Below, one piece after another: positions 18,043 to 27,243 of a stretch of 64,000 bases of DNA. Under the pieces are notes generated by a model, which ran no database searches, had not been told where the DNA came from, and saw nothing but the letters and a program-made list of their open reading frames with translations. Made by a program: the position numbers and the translations under genes. Positions within the stretch are counted from its first letter, which is position 1, and each line of letters begins with the position of its first letter. Where the stretch lies: assembly GCA_948524275.1 (NCBI GenBank), contig CAOSLI010000001.1, positions 248,001 to 312,000 of the forward strand, read 5' to 3'. This stretch comes from an uncultured Clostridia bacterium. GTDB taxonomy: Bacteria > Bacillota > Clostridia > TANB77 > CAG-508.

Positions 18043-18267
18043 ATGGATGCAGATGAAAAGAAAGTAACAATAAAAAAAGCAGCTAATCTAATGGGAACAT
18101 CAGAGCAATTTGTAAGAATAGGCTTAAGAAACAATAGATTTCCATTTGGATCCGCAGTAAAGTTAAGTTCAAAATGGACTTATTACATATCACCAAAACT
18201 GTTCTATCAATATATAGACAATAAAAAAGAACAAAGCAGAACAATAAATTGTATATCAGGAACATAA
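18043..18267 (+). CDS. Small DNA-binding protein, excisionase-like
   Basis: 74 aa with AAAGGAGG upstream. M-x-T-I-K-K-A-A-N-L-M-G-T-S-E-Q-F-V-R-I-G-L-R is a MerR/Xis-type winged-helix start, and K-W-T-Y-Y-I-S-P-K-L-F follows. A directional role for integrase or an early regulator fits its place after the Cro-like gene. Confidence 0.6.
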   Translation: MDADEKKVTIKKAANLMGTSEQFVRIGLRNNRFPFGSAVKLSSKWTYYISPKLFYQYIDNKKEQSRTINCISGT

Positions 18268-18368
18268 ATTGTTTTACTTTGCACTTAATTAAATATTAAT
18301 TGTACACATTATAACACAAATCAAAGCCGTTTGTAAAGGCTCAATTTTTGCAAAAGGAGGAAAACTAG

Positions 18369-18578
18369 ATGGAATTTGAAAATCCAAATTTCGGAACATG
18401 TGAGCTAATGAATTGCGATGTAAAGCTTGGAAAAACAATAATTTTTATAAAAAATAATTCAATGAATCCATATGTAGTAACAACCAAATTACTAAAAGAT
18501 AAAACTTGGATAAAAGGAGAATACTTTGCTACATATCAAGAAGCTAAAGAATACTATGAAAATTTATACAAGGAATAG
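18369..18578 (+). CDS. Hypothetical early phage protein, 69 aa
   Basis: ATG with AAAAGGAGG upstream. Begins 'MEFENPNFGTCELM' and ends in an amphipathic helix (YQEAKEYYENLYKE). No domain recognised. Five nt before the helicase N-terminal gene. Confidence 0.65.
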   Translation: MEFENPNFGTCELMNCDVKLGKTIIFIKNNSMNPYVVTTKLLKDKTWIKGEYFATYQEAKEYYENLYKE

Positions 18579-18583
18579 TGTAG

Positions 18584-18928
18584 ATGATAGCCTCATTTGA
18601 AGATGGGCAAATAGTATTAACAGATAGCTACCAATATAAAGATTTTATAAAAAGCAAATTGTTTGATCCAAAGTGGAAAAAAGAAAGAAAAGCTTGGATA
18701 GTTCCATGTACTAAAGATAATATTACTAGACTAGAGAAAATCGGATGTGTAGTAGGAAAAGAAATAATAGACTATGGAAATAAGCAATACGAACACATTA
18801 TGGAAGCAACAAAAGAAAAAATGGCAAGTGAATCCGTAGAAATAGAGCCAATGCCAATAAAAGTAAAACCATATCAACACCAGATAAAAGGCTACAATAT
18901 AGCTTGTAAGTTAATGAATTTATTTTAA
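18584..18928 (+). CDS. N-terminal part of a split SNF2-type helicase
   Basis: 114 aa. The N-terminal HARP-like region (Q-I-V-L-T-D-S-Y...R-K-A-W-I-V-P) is followed by the Q-motif-like K-P-Y-Q-H-Q-I-K-G-Y-N-I-A, which in full-length phage SNF2 helicases runs directly into the Walker A segment. Here it stops at TAA 18926-18928, and the Walker A part is a separate gene at 19,243. Stop and restart each have their own ribosome site, so two polypeptides may assemble. Confidence 0.7.
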   Translation: MIASFEDGQIVLTDSYQYKDFIKSKLFDPKWKKERKAWIVPCTKDNITRLEKIGCVVGKEIIDYGNKQYEHIMEATKEKMASESVEIEPMPIKVKPYQHQIKGYNIACKLMNLF

Positions 18929-18944
18929 AAGGAGTAAAAAGTAT

Positions 18945-19232
18945 ATGGAAAAAATAATGAACTTAAAGGGTAATAGAGAAATCAAAAGCATAAAAGCACA
19001 GGAACACATAGGAATAAATCCAGAGGTTACATTTGAAATTGAATTTGATAATAAAGAAAAATTAATAATAGACTTAAGTGTACTAGGAAAAATAACACAA
19101 AGGGTATCTAGGGAATTAGATGAAATAGAAAGAAAATTAACAGAAAAAATGGCTTTTGGACTTATGGCATCATTTATGGCAATGGGTGGAGATAAAAAGG
19201 ACTTAAAAGATTTGTTTAAAAATTTGAAATAG
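18945..19232 (+). CDS. Small protein encoded between the two helicase halves, 95 aa
   Basis: ATG with AAAAGGAG upstream. M-E-K-I-M-N-L-K-G-N-R...V-T-F-E-I-E-F-D-N, then a Met/Gly-rich helix (MAFGLMASFMAMGG) and a Lys-rich end. No family recognised. It sits where an intact helicase would need only a few linker residues, so it looks like an insertion that later gained expression signals. Confidence 0.6.
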   Translation: MEKIMNLKGNREIKSIKAQEHIGINPEVTFEIEFDNKEKLIIDLSVLGKITQRVSRELDEIERKLTEKMAFGLMASFMAMGGDKKDLKDLFKNLK

Positions 19233-19242
19233 GAGGCCACTT

Positions 19243-20565
19243 ATGTCAGGAGCAGTATTATTAATGGATATGGGTACAGGAAAAACATTAACAACTATAG
19301 CAGTAATGGGTAGAGCTTACTTAAACGAAAAAATAAAGAAAGTTCTTGTTGTTTGCCCAGCATCGGTAGTACCTGTATGGGAAAAAGAAATAGAGCAATA
19401 CGCAGATTTTGAAAATACTGTTGTAACACTAGAAGGAACAATGAACAAAAGAAAGCAGAAACTAAAAGAACTTGTATTTGGAAAAGGGTTAAAGGTAGCA
19501 GTTATCAATTATGAATCAACTTGGAGAATGTTTGATGACCTAAAAGAATGGAATCCAGATATGATTATATGTGATGAATCACAAAGAATAAAGAATCATA
19601 CTGCAGCACAGAGTAAAGCAATGCATAAGCTTGGAGATTTAGCAAAATACAAAATGCTACTTACAGGAACACCAATACAAAATAATCCGTTAGATGTATT
19701 TAGTCAATACAGATTTGTAGACAAAACAATATATGGTACAAGCTTTTATATTTTCAGAAATAGGTATGTGCGAATGGGTGGTTATGGAGGCCATCAAGTA
19801 ATTGGATACATCAACCAAGATGAACTAATAGAAAAAATGCATAGCATTGCATATAGAGTAACAAAAGAAGAAGCACTAGACTTGCCAGAAGAAATAAAAA
19901 CAATGAGATACTGTGAGTTAGAGCCAAGTAGTAGGAAAATATATGACCAGATAAAAAAGGAATGCTATATGGAATTAGAACAAGGGGAAATCACAGTAAC
20001 GAATGTACTTACAAAAACATTAAGATTAAGACAAATAACAGGCGGATTTATTAACAACGATGACAAAGAAACACAATTTGTAAGTAATGCAAAACTAGAT
20101 GCACTTGAGGAAATCATAAACGATGTAGTAATAGATTCAAATAAAAAGCTAGTAATATTTGCAGTTTTCTTGGATGAAATTTCTGCAATAAAAAAGCTAG
20201 TAGAAAGTAAAGGAATAAAATACAGTTGGATCACAGGTCAAGTAAAAATGGATGAGCGTGGACAAATGGTGGATGACTTTCAAAACAAGGATGATGTAAA
20301 AGTATTTATATGTCAGACACATACAGCAGGACTAGGAATCACATTAACTGCAGCAGACACATCTGTATTTTACAGCGTAGATTTTAACTATGTCGATTAT
20401 ACCCAGGCAATGGCAAGATTACATAGAATTGGACAAAAGAATAATGTTAACCATATACACTTAATTGCTAAAAATACAATAGATACAAGGCTAATGAAAG
20501 TATTGGATAACAAAGGAGATATATCAACAACCATAGTAGATGACTGGAGAAAATATTTTGAATAG
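19243..20565 (+). CDS. SNF2-family DNA helicase/translocase, main part
   Basis: 440 aa with TAGGAGG upstream. Motif I M-D-M-G-T-G-K-T near residue 9, motif II C-D-E-S near 112 (a DExx-box variant), motif III L-L-T-G-T-P near 142, motif V/VI Q-T-H-T-A-G-L-G-I-T and Q-A-M-A-R-L-H-R-I-G-Q near 390. It is the ATPase core of a phage SNF2 helicase, probably for replication or recombination. It lacks its usual N-terminal Q-motif segment, which is encoded at 18,584. Confidence 0.9.
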   Translation: MSGAVLLMDMGTGKTLTTIAVMGRAYLNEKIKKVLVVCPASVVPVWEKEIEQYADFENTVVTLEGTMNKRKQKLKELVFGKGLKVAVINYESTWRMFDDLKEWNPDMIICDESQRIKNHTAAQSKAMHKLGDLAKYKMLLTGTPIQNNPLDVFSQYRFVDKTIYGTSFYIFRNRYVRMGGYGGHQVIGYINQDELIEKMHSIAYRVTKEEALDLPEEIKTMRYCELEPSSRKIYDQIKKECYMELEQGEITVTNVLTKTLRLRQITGGFINNDDKETQFVSNAKLDALEEIINDVVIDSNKKLVIFAVFLDEISAIKKLVESKGIKYSWITGQVKMDERGQMVDDFQNKDDVKVFICQTHTAGLGITLTAADTSVFYSVDFNYVDYTQAMARLHRIGQKNNVNHIHLIAKNTIDTRLMKVLDNKGDISTTIVDDWRKYFE

Positions 20566-20581
20566 GAAGGAAAGAAAGAAA

Positions 20582-20926
20582 ATGAAAAAATATGAAATTG
20601 GAAATATTGTAAAAACAAAAGAAGGAAGCAAATGTATAATTTTAGATTTTATAGATGATGAGGTACTTGTATTTAATTTAAGTGAATTACATCCAGATAA
20701 AATAAAAATGGATGACATAGTAGAAAAAATCAAGGAAGCAAAAGGAACTACAATCATTATCGATAAAAATAATAATAGCGATTCAGATAGTACAGAGAAA
20801 GAATCAGAAGAAACTGAAGAGGATATTGAAAAGAAATTTGCAGAATTGCTAAAAATATTTGGAAAGGCTGCTATGGAGCTTGGAGAAATATTTGTAAAAA
20901 TAGCAGAGAGTGATGAGAATGAATAA
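20582..20926 (+). CDS. Hypothetical acidic phage protein, 114 aa
   Basis: ATG 20582. The start M-K-K-Y-E-I-G-N-I-V-K-T-K-E-G-S looks like a small beta-barrel (SH3/KOW-like), followed by an acidic Ser/Glu linker and a C-terminal helix. Function unknown. Its 3' end overlaps the next gene. Confidence 0.6.
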   Translation: MKKYEIGNIVKTKEGSKCIILDFIDDEVLVFNLSELHPDKIKMDDIVEKIKEAKGTTIIIDKNNNSDSDSTEKESEETEEDIEKKFAELLKIFGKAAMELGEIFVKIAESDENE

Positions 20927-21245
20927 AGATGACATGGAAATATTTTTTGAAGCACTTGATGGAATGCCTTGTGCAAAAGAAAATAAATGTGCTGAAAAAT
21001 ATAGAGAATTATATAAACTTGTTGAAGATCTAACGGAAGAACTTGCTGAAAAATATAAATTAGAAACAGAAATAGAGAACTTAAACAAGATAAATGAAGT
21101 ACAAACAGAAGCAATCGAAATACTGAAAGATTCAAAAGAAAAATTAGAATTTAACATAAAATTTATGCACAAAGAAATTGAGTTTCTACAAAATTTATTG
21201 CTAGAAGAAAGAAGTAAAAATATGAAAAAGGATGGAGAAGAATGA
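20910..21245 (+). CDS. Hypothetical coiled-coil phage protein, about 111 aa
   Basis: Start uncertain: GTG 20910, ATG 20913 or ATG 20919 in one frame, overlapping the previous stop. Long heptad helix from about residue 30 to 105. Overlaps the next start by 4 nt, so it is translationally coupled. Confidence 0.6.
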   Translation: MMRMNKDDMEIFFEALDGMPCAKENKCAEKYRELYKLVEDLTEELAEKYKLETEIENLNKINEVQTEAIEILKDSKEKLEFNIKFMHKEIEFLQNLLLEERSKNMKKDGEE

Positions 21246-21652
21246 ATGATAAATTGATGATAGAAGCAGAATTCCTAACACATTTAAAAGATAATAAGAC
21301 ACAGGTAGAAGAAGAACTAAAACAAATAAAGAAGCAAATTGAGAATCAAGAAAAAAAACTAATAGATATGATGGTAGAGAGCGAATTACAAAACTTTAAA
21401 GGTAAGAACGGAATAACATATTCATTAAAAACAACAGTAATACCAAATGTACTTGCAGAAAACAAAGTAGCATTAGTAGAAGCATTGAAAGAAAATGGAT
21501 ATGCAGGGTTAGTAAAAGAAGAAGTAAATGCACAGACTTTTAAAAGTTTTGTAAAAGAGCAAGGCTGGGAAACAACAGATGAACTGCCAGAATATTTACA
21601 AAATATTGTTAGTTTATATGAAAAAACAACAATAGGAACTAGGAGGTCATAG
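21242..21652 (+). CDS. Hypothetical phage protein with N-terminal coiled coil, 136 aa
   Basis: The ATG at 21242 overlaps the previous TGA. N-terminal coiled coil (V-E-E-E-L-K-Q-I-K-K-Q-I-E-N-Q) followed by a compact domain with T-Y-S-L-K-T-T-V-I-P and W-E-T-T-D-E-L-P. Layout recalls small phage recombination accessory proteins of the Gp157 kind, but no diagnostic motif is present. Confidence 0.55.
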   Translation: MNDKLMIEAEFLTHLKDNKTQVEEELKQIKKQIENQEKKLIDMMVESELQNFKGKNGITYSLKTTVIPNVLAENKVALVEALKENGYAGLVKEEVNAQTFKSFVKEQGWETTDELPEYLQNIVSLYEKTTIGTRRS

Positions 21653-21653
21653 A

Positions 21654-21842
21654 ATGTTTCAAATAATATGGATAATATGTCTAACCTTAATTGCATTGAG
21701 ATGTATAAGCAGTATAGACAAGTATAAAGATGCAGAAATTTTAAGACTAAAAAAAGAATTGAAAAAAATGGAGGGGAACAATTATGAGCAAAGAAATAAC
21801 TACAACCAATCAAAACAATTTTATAATGGGAATAGAAAATAA
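21654..21842 (+). CDS. Small membrane-anchored protein, 62 aa
   Basis: One N-terminal membrane helix (IIWIICLTLIALRCI), then a basic coiled-coil and Asn-rich tail. Its end overlaps the following gene by about 59 nt in another frame. Confidence 0.5.
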   Translation: MFQIIWIICLTLIALRCISSIDKYKDAEILRLKKELKKMEGNNYEQRNNYNQSKQFYNGNRK

Positions 21843-22506
21843 GGAAATTCCAATGGATGAGTTAGATGGATTCAACTTATCATTTGACAAAATTAAAATC
21901 CCAGCAGGAGGAACAACAGCTTTTGAAGTTCCAGGAGATGATCCAGAGAATCCAGATGTTGTAAAAGAATTAAAAGTAGTAATAGTAGATCAATATCCTA
22001 TAAATGCATATTACAAGGATGCATACGATGGAACTGAATCTGCACCTGACTGCTTTTCTTGTGATGGACATATCGGTGTAAATATGGAAGGAGAATCAAT
22101 TAGTTGTGAATCGTGTCCAAATAATAAATATGGAACTGCAATTGATGGAATCGGAAAAGCTTGTAAAAATATGCGTAGATTATATATTTTAAGAAGTGGA
22201 GATACCTTTCCAATGCTTTTAACATTACCAGCAACTAGCATAAGTCCATTTGGAAAATATCTTCAAAGAATCGTAGCAAAAGGATTAAGACCATGCGATG
22301 TAATAACCAAAATAGCACTAAAGAAAGCAGAAAGTAAAGGTGGAATTACTTATGCTCAAGCAACATTTGTAATGGATGAAATACTACCACCAGAAATAAA
22401 AGAAAAGGTAAGAAAGTATGCTGCAGAAATGAAAAATACAACTAGAGTAGTACAAGCAGAAGAATATTCAAAGGAAAATACGGAAGATACGGAATTACCT
22501 TTCTAA
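21784..22506 (+). CDS. Putative phage ssDNA-binding protein with Cys-rich insert
   Basis: 240 aa with GGAGGGG upstream. Four-Cys cluster C-F-S-C...C-E-S-C-P near residues 86-116 may bind zinc. The C-terminus is an acidic tail ending T-E-L-P-F, like the protein-interaction tip of SSB proteins. It lies immediately before the primase-helicase, which supports a replication SSB role. The assignment is by context and tail only. Confidence 0.55.
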   Translation: MSKEITTTNQNNFIMGIENKEIPMDELDGFNLSFDKIKIPAGGTTAFEVPGDDPENPDVVKELKVVIVDQYPINAYYKDAYDGTESAPDCFSCDGHIGVNMEGESISCESCPNNKYGTAIDGIGKACKNMRRLYILRSGDTFPMLLTLPATSISPFGKYLQRIVAKGLRPCDVITKIALKKAESKGGITYAQATFVMDEILPPEIKEKVRKYAAEMKNTTRVVQAEEYSKENTEDTELPF

Positions 22507-22530
22507 AATAATAGGAAGGGGTAATCTTGC

Positions 22531-25056
22531 ATGGCAGAAGTAGATATAGATTCAAAGTTAAATTATGAAGCCGAGTATAGTAAATACTTGAAGAATGTAA
22601 AGAAAAAGGGCAATTCAATACAAGCAAATTGCCCTTTCCATAAAGGTGGAAATGAAAAAAAACCGAGTTTCTCTGTGGATTTAAAAACAGGAAGGTATAA
22701 GTGTTTTGCTTGTGAAGAAGAAGGAAACTATATAAAGTTTATTTCGCAAATGAAAAATATAGGAACAAAAGAAGCGGCCAAGGAAATATACAAAGAGATA
22801 GGGATAGATAATATAGTACCAATTGAAGATTACACAATAGACATATATGCACACGAAAAGAAACTACCAGTAGACTGGCTAAAAGAAGAATGGGGCTTGA
22901 AAAATCTAAAACATTACATAGGAATACCATATTTCAACAAAGAGCGAAAACTAATAGGCACTAGGAAAAGAGGCACAAATAAAGATTTCAAATGGAATCA
23001 GAATTCAAAATTATGGTTATATGGAATACAGAATATAGAAAAAATCAGACAGCAGGAATATGTGGTGTTAGTAGAAGGAGAAAGTGATACTCATACATTA
23101 TCATATTATAATATACCAGTTTTAGGAGTACCAGGAGCGAGTACCTTTAATTCGGCTTGGGTAGAAGATATAAAGGATATCAAAAAAATATATATACACC
23201 ACGAAAATGATACTGGTGGAGATACTTTTGTGAAATCAGTTTGCAAGGGTTTATTAACTGCAGAATATAAAGGCGAAGTGTATAAAATTGAATGTTGTTC
23301 TGTAGGTGTAAAAGATCCATCGGAACTACATATAAAAAGGCAAAAGGATTTTACAGCAATATGGAATAATATCATAGAAAGCAAAACGAAACTAGAAATA
23401 GAACAAATAGTTAATAAGCCAGAAGTTGTTATACCAGGAGCACCGATTCAACCGAAAATCCCAGTAGGATGGTTAGTAAATGAGACAGGAGTCTTTGCAC
23501 ATAACGATAAAATGGGTGGAAATGTATTGATATGTTCAACTCCAATGCTCATAAATAGTAGAATAAAAAGTCTAGAAAGCAATGAAGAAAAGATAGAAAT
23601 TACTTACTATATAGATAAGAAATGGCATTTTGCAATATATCCTAGAAGCACAATATTCCAATCAAGGAACTTGCCAATTCTAACTGATATAGGAATAGCA
23701 ATAACAAGTGAAAATGCAAAAAAGATGGTAACATACCTTGATTCATTATTTGCAGATAATAAAGACATATTGCCAGTAAAAAGGACAGTAACGCAACTAG
23801 GATGGCATGGAAATAAGTTTTTACCTTGTGTACCTGGCGACATCATACTTGATGTCGATAGAAATGGACAGAAGTGGATAGATGCATATGATGAAAGTGG
23901 AACATTGGAAGAATGGATAGAACATATAAAACCATATAGATATAACAATATATTCAGAGGAATGATGGCCGCATCATTTGGAGCAACATTGCTAAAAGAC
24001 CTAAGCCATAGAACAGTATTTTTTCATCTATGGGGCGATTCTAGAGTAGGAAAAACAGCATTACTAAAAGCAGCACTATCAGTATGGGGAAATCCAGAAA
24101 CTCTAATGGTATCATTTAATGCTACAAAAGTAGGACTAGAAAGAAGGGCAACATTATTCAATGATCTACCAGTTGGAATAGATGAAAAACAAGTTGCAGG
24201 AGATAACCAAGCATTTATAGAAAACCTTGTGTATATGCTAGGTACTGGAAGCGGAAAATTAAGAGGTAGTAAAACAGGAGGCACACAGGCAATATCAAAT
24301 TGGCGTAGTTTTATACTGACCACAGGAGAGGAGCCAATTAGTACAATGACCTCACAATCAGGAATTATAACTAGAGCATTAGAAATTACAGGAACACCAT
24401 TTTATAGTACAGAAGAAGCGGCAAAAATGCACGAAATAAGTGAATCATACTATGGAACTGCAGGTAAGAAATTCGTAGAAGAATTAATATTGAGATATCC
24501 AAAAAGAAATGAGTTAAAAGAACGATACAAGGATATAGTTGCTAGATTAAAAGATGATACGCAAGATAAAATTAGTACACATATAACAGCAATAGCAGTA
24601 ATTATCCTAGCAGATATATTACAAAGTGAATTACTATTCAATGAAACTGATACTGAAGAAAGAAGCTACCAAATGGGATTAGAATTACTAGACAACCTAA
24701 CAACAGTAAAAGAGAGCGACATTGTAGAAAAAGCATATGATTATATTCATAGTTGGGTAATAAGTAATAAAAATTCATTTGATCTTGTAGATGTCAGAGG
24801 CATATCAGTAAATTCGTATGGATATGAGCGATATGGAATCATAGACAAAGGAAAATATTATATTCTACCACACATATTGCAAGGCGTATTAGAAAAACAA
24901 AAAATGAGTTATAGAAAAATTCTAAAAGGACTAGCAGATAGGGATTACATAGACAAAGATAATCAAGGTAGAAACTTGGTAACAAAAAGATGGGATGGAC
25001 AGACACAAAGATTTATTGCTTTTAAAACTGACATGAGGGAATGTCCATTTGATTAA
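22531..25056 (+). CDS. Primase-helicase (CHC2 zinc finger, Toprim, DUF927 ATPase)
   Basis: 841 aa. CHC2-type zinc finger C-P-F-H...C-F-A-C (about residues 33-60), Toprim-like V-L-V-E-G-E-S-D near 178, then a DUF927-type ATPase with Walker A G-D-S-R-V-G-K-T near 502 and a basic C-terminal winged helix. This is the phage replicative primase-helicase. A repeat-rich 278-nt spacer that looks like an origin follows at once. Confidence 0.9.
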   Translation: MAEVDIDSKLNYEAEYSKYLKNVKKKGNSIQANCPFHKGGNEKKPSFSVDLKTGRYKCFACEEEGNYIKFISQMKNIGTKEAAKEIYKEIGIDNIVPIEDYTIDIYAHEKKLPVDWLKEEWGLKNLKHYIGIPYFNKERKLIGTRKRGTNKDFKWNQNSKLWLYGIQNIEKIRQQEYVVLVEGESDTHTLSYYNIPVLGVPGASTFNSAWVEDIKDIKKIYIHHENDTGGDTFVKSVCKGLLTAEYKGEVYKIECCSVGVKDPSELHIKRQKDFTAIWNNIIESKTKLEIEQIVNKPEVVIPGAPIQPKIPVGWLVNETGVFAHNDKMGGNVLICSTPMLINSRIKSLESNEEKIEITYYIDKKWHFAIYPRSTIFQSRNLPILTDIGIAITSENAKKMVTYLDSLFADNKDILPVKRTVTQLGWHGNKFLPCVPGDIILDVDRNGQKWIDAYDESGTLEEWIEHIKPYRYNNIFRGMMAASFGATLLKDLSHRTVFFHLWGDSRVGKTALLKAALSVWGNPETLMVSFNATKVGLERRATLFNDLPVGIDEKQVAGDNQAFIENLVYMLGTGSGKLRGSKTGGTQAISNWRSFILTTGEEPISTMTSQSGIITRALEITGTPFYSTEEAAKMHEISESYYGTAGKKFVEELILRYPKRNELKERYKDIVARLKDDTQDKISTHITAIAVIILADILQSELLFNETDTEERSYQMGLELLDNLTTVKESDIVEKAYDYIHSWVISNKNSFDLVDVRGISVNSYGYERYGIIDKGKYYILPHILQGVLEKQKMSYRKILKGLADRDYIDKDNQGRNLVTKRWDGQTQRFIAFKTDMRECPFD

Positions 25057-25334
25057 AAATAAGTGTGATGTGTAACACATGTGTAACGGTTTGTGTGACA
25101 GCGAAAAAGTTGGGGCTGTAATAATACATAAAATGTAACACAAATTACACATAAAATGTAATTTTACATATAGGATAAAAAAATATAAAAATAGAAAATC
25201 ATATTTTTTTTATTCTATATAGTATATGTTAAAAAAATGTGTGATGTGTGACAAAATGCTAAAAACATTGAAATATAAACGAAAAATGCGTCACACATTG
25301 TTACACCTGTTACACATAAGAAAGTGTAACAAAA
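25057..25334. other. Candidate replication origin: repeat-rich AT-rich spacer
   Basis: A 278-bp gene-free stretch after the primase-helicase. Many copies of TGTGTAAC/GTTACACA and TGTGTGA lie on both strands (near 25064-25105, 25134-25160, 25230-25250 and 25288-25330), flanking an almost pure A/T segment (25165-25228) that could melt. Such iteron-plus-AT layout beside the replication gene suggests an origin. Confidence 0.5.
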
Positions 25335-25715
25335 ATGGATGAAGAATTAGCGAAACTATTGAAACGAAAAGAAAAAGCAGATAAATTACCAGAAAAACAA
25401 TTGAAAAAATGGAAAACAGAATATGAAGAATTGGTAAAAAAAATTATAGAACTAGAGAAAAAACAACTAGCATCATTTACACCTAAAAAGGCGAATGAGC
25501 TAATGGATTATATGACACAATATGGTCCAGGAAATTTAACTAGAAAACAAATTGAATTTCTAAATGAAAATCCAGAACTAGACCAGAAATATGGAATGCA
25601 ATTGTGCAAAATAGATAGAGTATACAACGAAAAAAGAAGTATAACCGAACTCGAAATGGAAATCAGAAAATATGTCGAGATTTGGAAGGAGATAATTGAG
25701 AAATCAAAAGGGTAA
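25335..25715 (+). CDS. Hypothetical phage protein, 126 aa, coiled-coil start
   Basis: ATG at the end of the repeat region; the upstream 'gtgtaacaaaa' gives no strong ribosome site. N-terminal Lys/Glu coiled coil, then Y-G-P-G-N-L-T-R-K-Q-I-E-F-L. Function unknown. Confidence 0.6.
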   Translation: MDEELAKLLKRKEKADKLPEKQLKKWKTEYEELVKKIIELEKKQLASFTPKKANELMDYMTQYGPGNLTRKQIEFLNENPELDQKYGMQLCKIDRVYNEKRSITELEMEIRKYVEIWKEIIEKSKG

Positions 25716-25740
25716 ATAAGTAGAAAAAGGATGAAATAAT

Positions 25741-27242
25741 ATGAAATTATTGAGCTTATTTACTCGGAATCGGTGCATTTGAAAAAGCACTAAAAAGACA
25801 GAATATCCCTTATGAATTAGTAGGATTTAGTGAAATTGATAAATATGCTATAAAAAGTTATTGTGCAATACATAATGAATCCGAAGAATTAAACCTAGGA
25901 GATATTAGAGAAATACATTTTGTTAATGCAGAAAAGAAAATTGATATGATGACTTGGGGATTTCCTTGTCAGGATATATCAGTAGCAGGAAAACTAAAAG
26001 GCGTAGAAATAGGAACTAGAAGCGGACTATATTATGAAGGCATAAGAATACTAAAGGAAACAATGCCAAAATACTCGATTATAGAAAATGTAAAAAATCT
26101 AACAAGTAAGAGATTCAAGGAAACATTTGATATGATCCTAAAGGATTTGGAAAATGCAGGATACAATAACTACTGGAAGGTACTTAATGCCAAGAATTTC
26201 GGTGTACCACAAAATAGGGAACGAGTCTTTATAGTCAGCATTAGAAAAGATATAGACACAGGAACATTTGAATTTCCAACAGAGTTTGATAATGGGTTAA
26301 GATTAAAGGATATACTTGAAAATGAAGTAGATGAAAAGTATTTTCTATCAGAAAATATGATTAAAGGATTTATTGCAAAAGAACAAAATAATGGAGAAAT
26401 TGCAAAAGTTGGAGAAATAACACCAAATAGCCAAGCAGGTCAAGTATATTCTCCAGATGGAATAAGTCCGACAATAATTGCAGGAACACATGGATATGCT
26501 AACGGAAATATCATAGAGGCAGGAGATTTGAATAACAAAGGATGGTATAGGTCATCAAATAAAGTTTATTCAGACAAAGGAATAGCACCTACAGTAACAG
26601 CAATGCAAGGTGGAAATATAAAGCCAAAAGTTATGGTAGAAAGAATAGGTGGAATCTTTGATAAAGATGGAAAAAGACATCAAGCAGGAAGCGTGTATGA
26701 AAAAGAAGGAATAGCACCATCACTAGACACAATGATGGGTGGATACAGACAACCTATGATAAATGTTATCAACGCAACAAAAAAAGGATATGACACAGCA
26801 ACAGAAGGAGATAGCATCAACATGAGTTTTCCATATTCAAATAAAAAAAGAGGTAGAGTAGGACATGGTGTAGCACAAACTCTAGATACTGGATGCAGAC
26901 AAGCTACATTAGTAAAAACTAATAAAATAATGGTAGAAGGAAATTGCTTTCCAAGTGGACATGAAGCAGGAAGAATCGTATCAGAAAATGGGATTTCGCC
27001 AACAGTAAAAGAAAATCATGGTACAGTAACATCAGTTATCAGGAATAATTATCCAGAATATAGAATTAGAAAGTTGACACCAATTGAATGTTGGAGGCTA
27101 ATGCGGATTTGATGATACAGACTTTTATAAAGCAAAAGAAATTCCTACAAGCGACACACAGTTATACAAGCAGGCAGGAAACTCCATAGTAGTAAATGTA
27201 CTAGAAGAAATACTAAAAAAACTACTAAAGGAGGCAAAATAG
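25741..27242 (+). CDS. C5-cytosine DNA methyltransferase, read through two +1 shifts at CGGA (25765 and 27104)
   Basis: ATG 25741; 499 aa after recoding. Codon 9 is CGG and the frame would stop five codons later. The shift gives L-F-T-G-I-G-A-F-E, the SAM-binding motif I with its invariant Gly. Motif IV G-F-P-C-Q-D (catalytic Cys near residue 76), motif VI I-E-N-V-K-N and motif VIII Q-N-R-E-R-V follow. A long insert repeats V-Y-S-x-x-G-I-x-P. Codon 455 is CGG again, and the shift gives R-L-M-G-F-D-D, then motif X Q-A-G-N-S-I-V. Without both shifts it would be split in three. Confidence 0.93.
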
Positions 27243-27243
27243 T

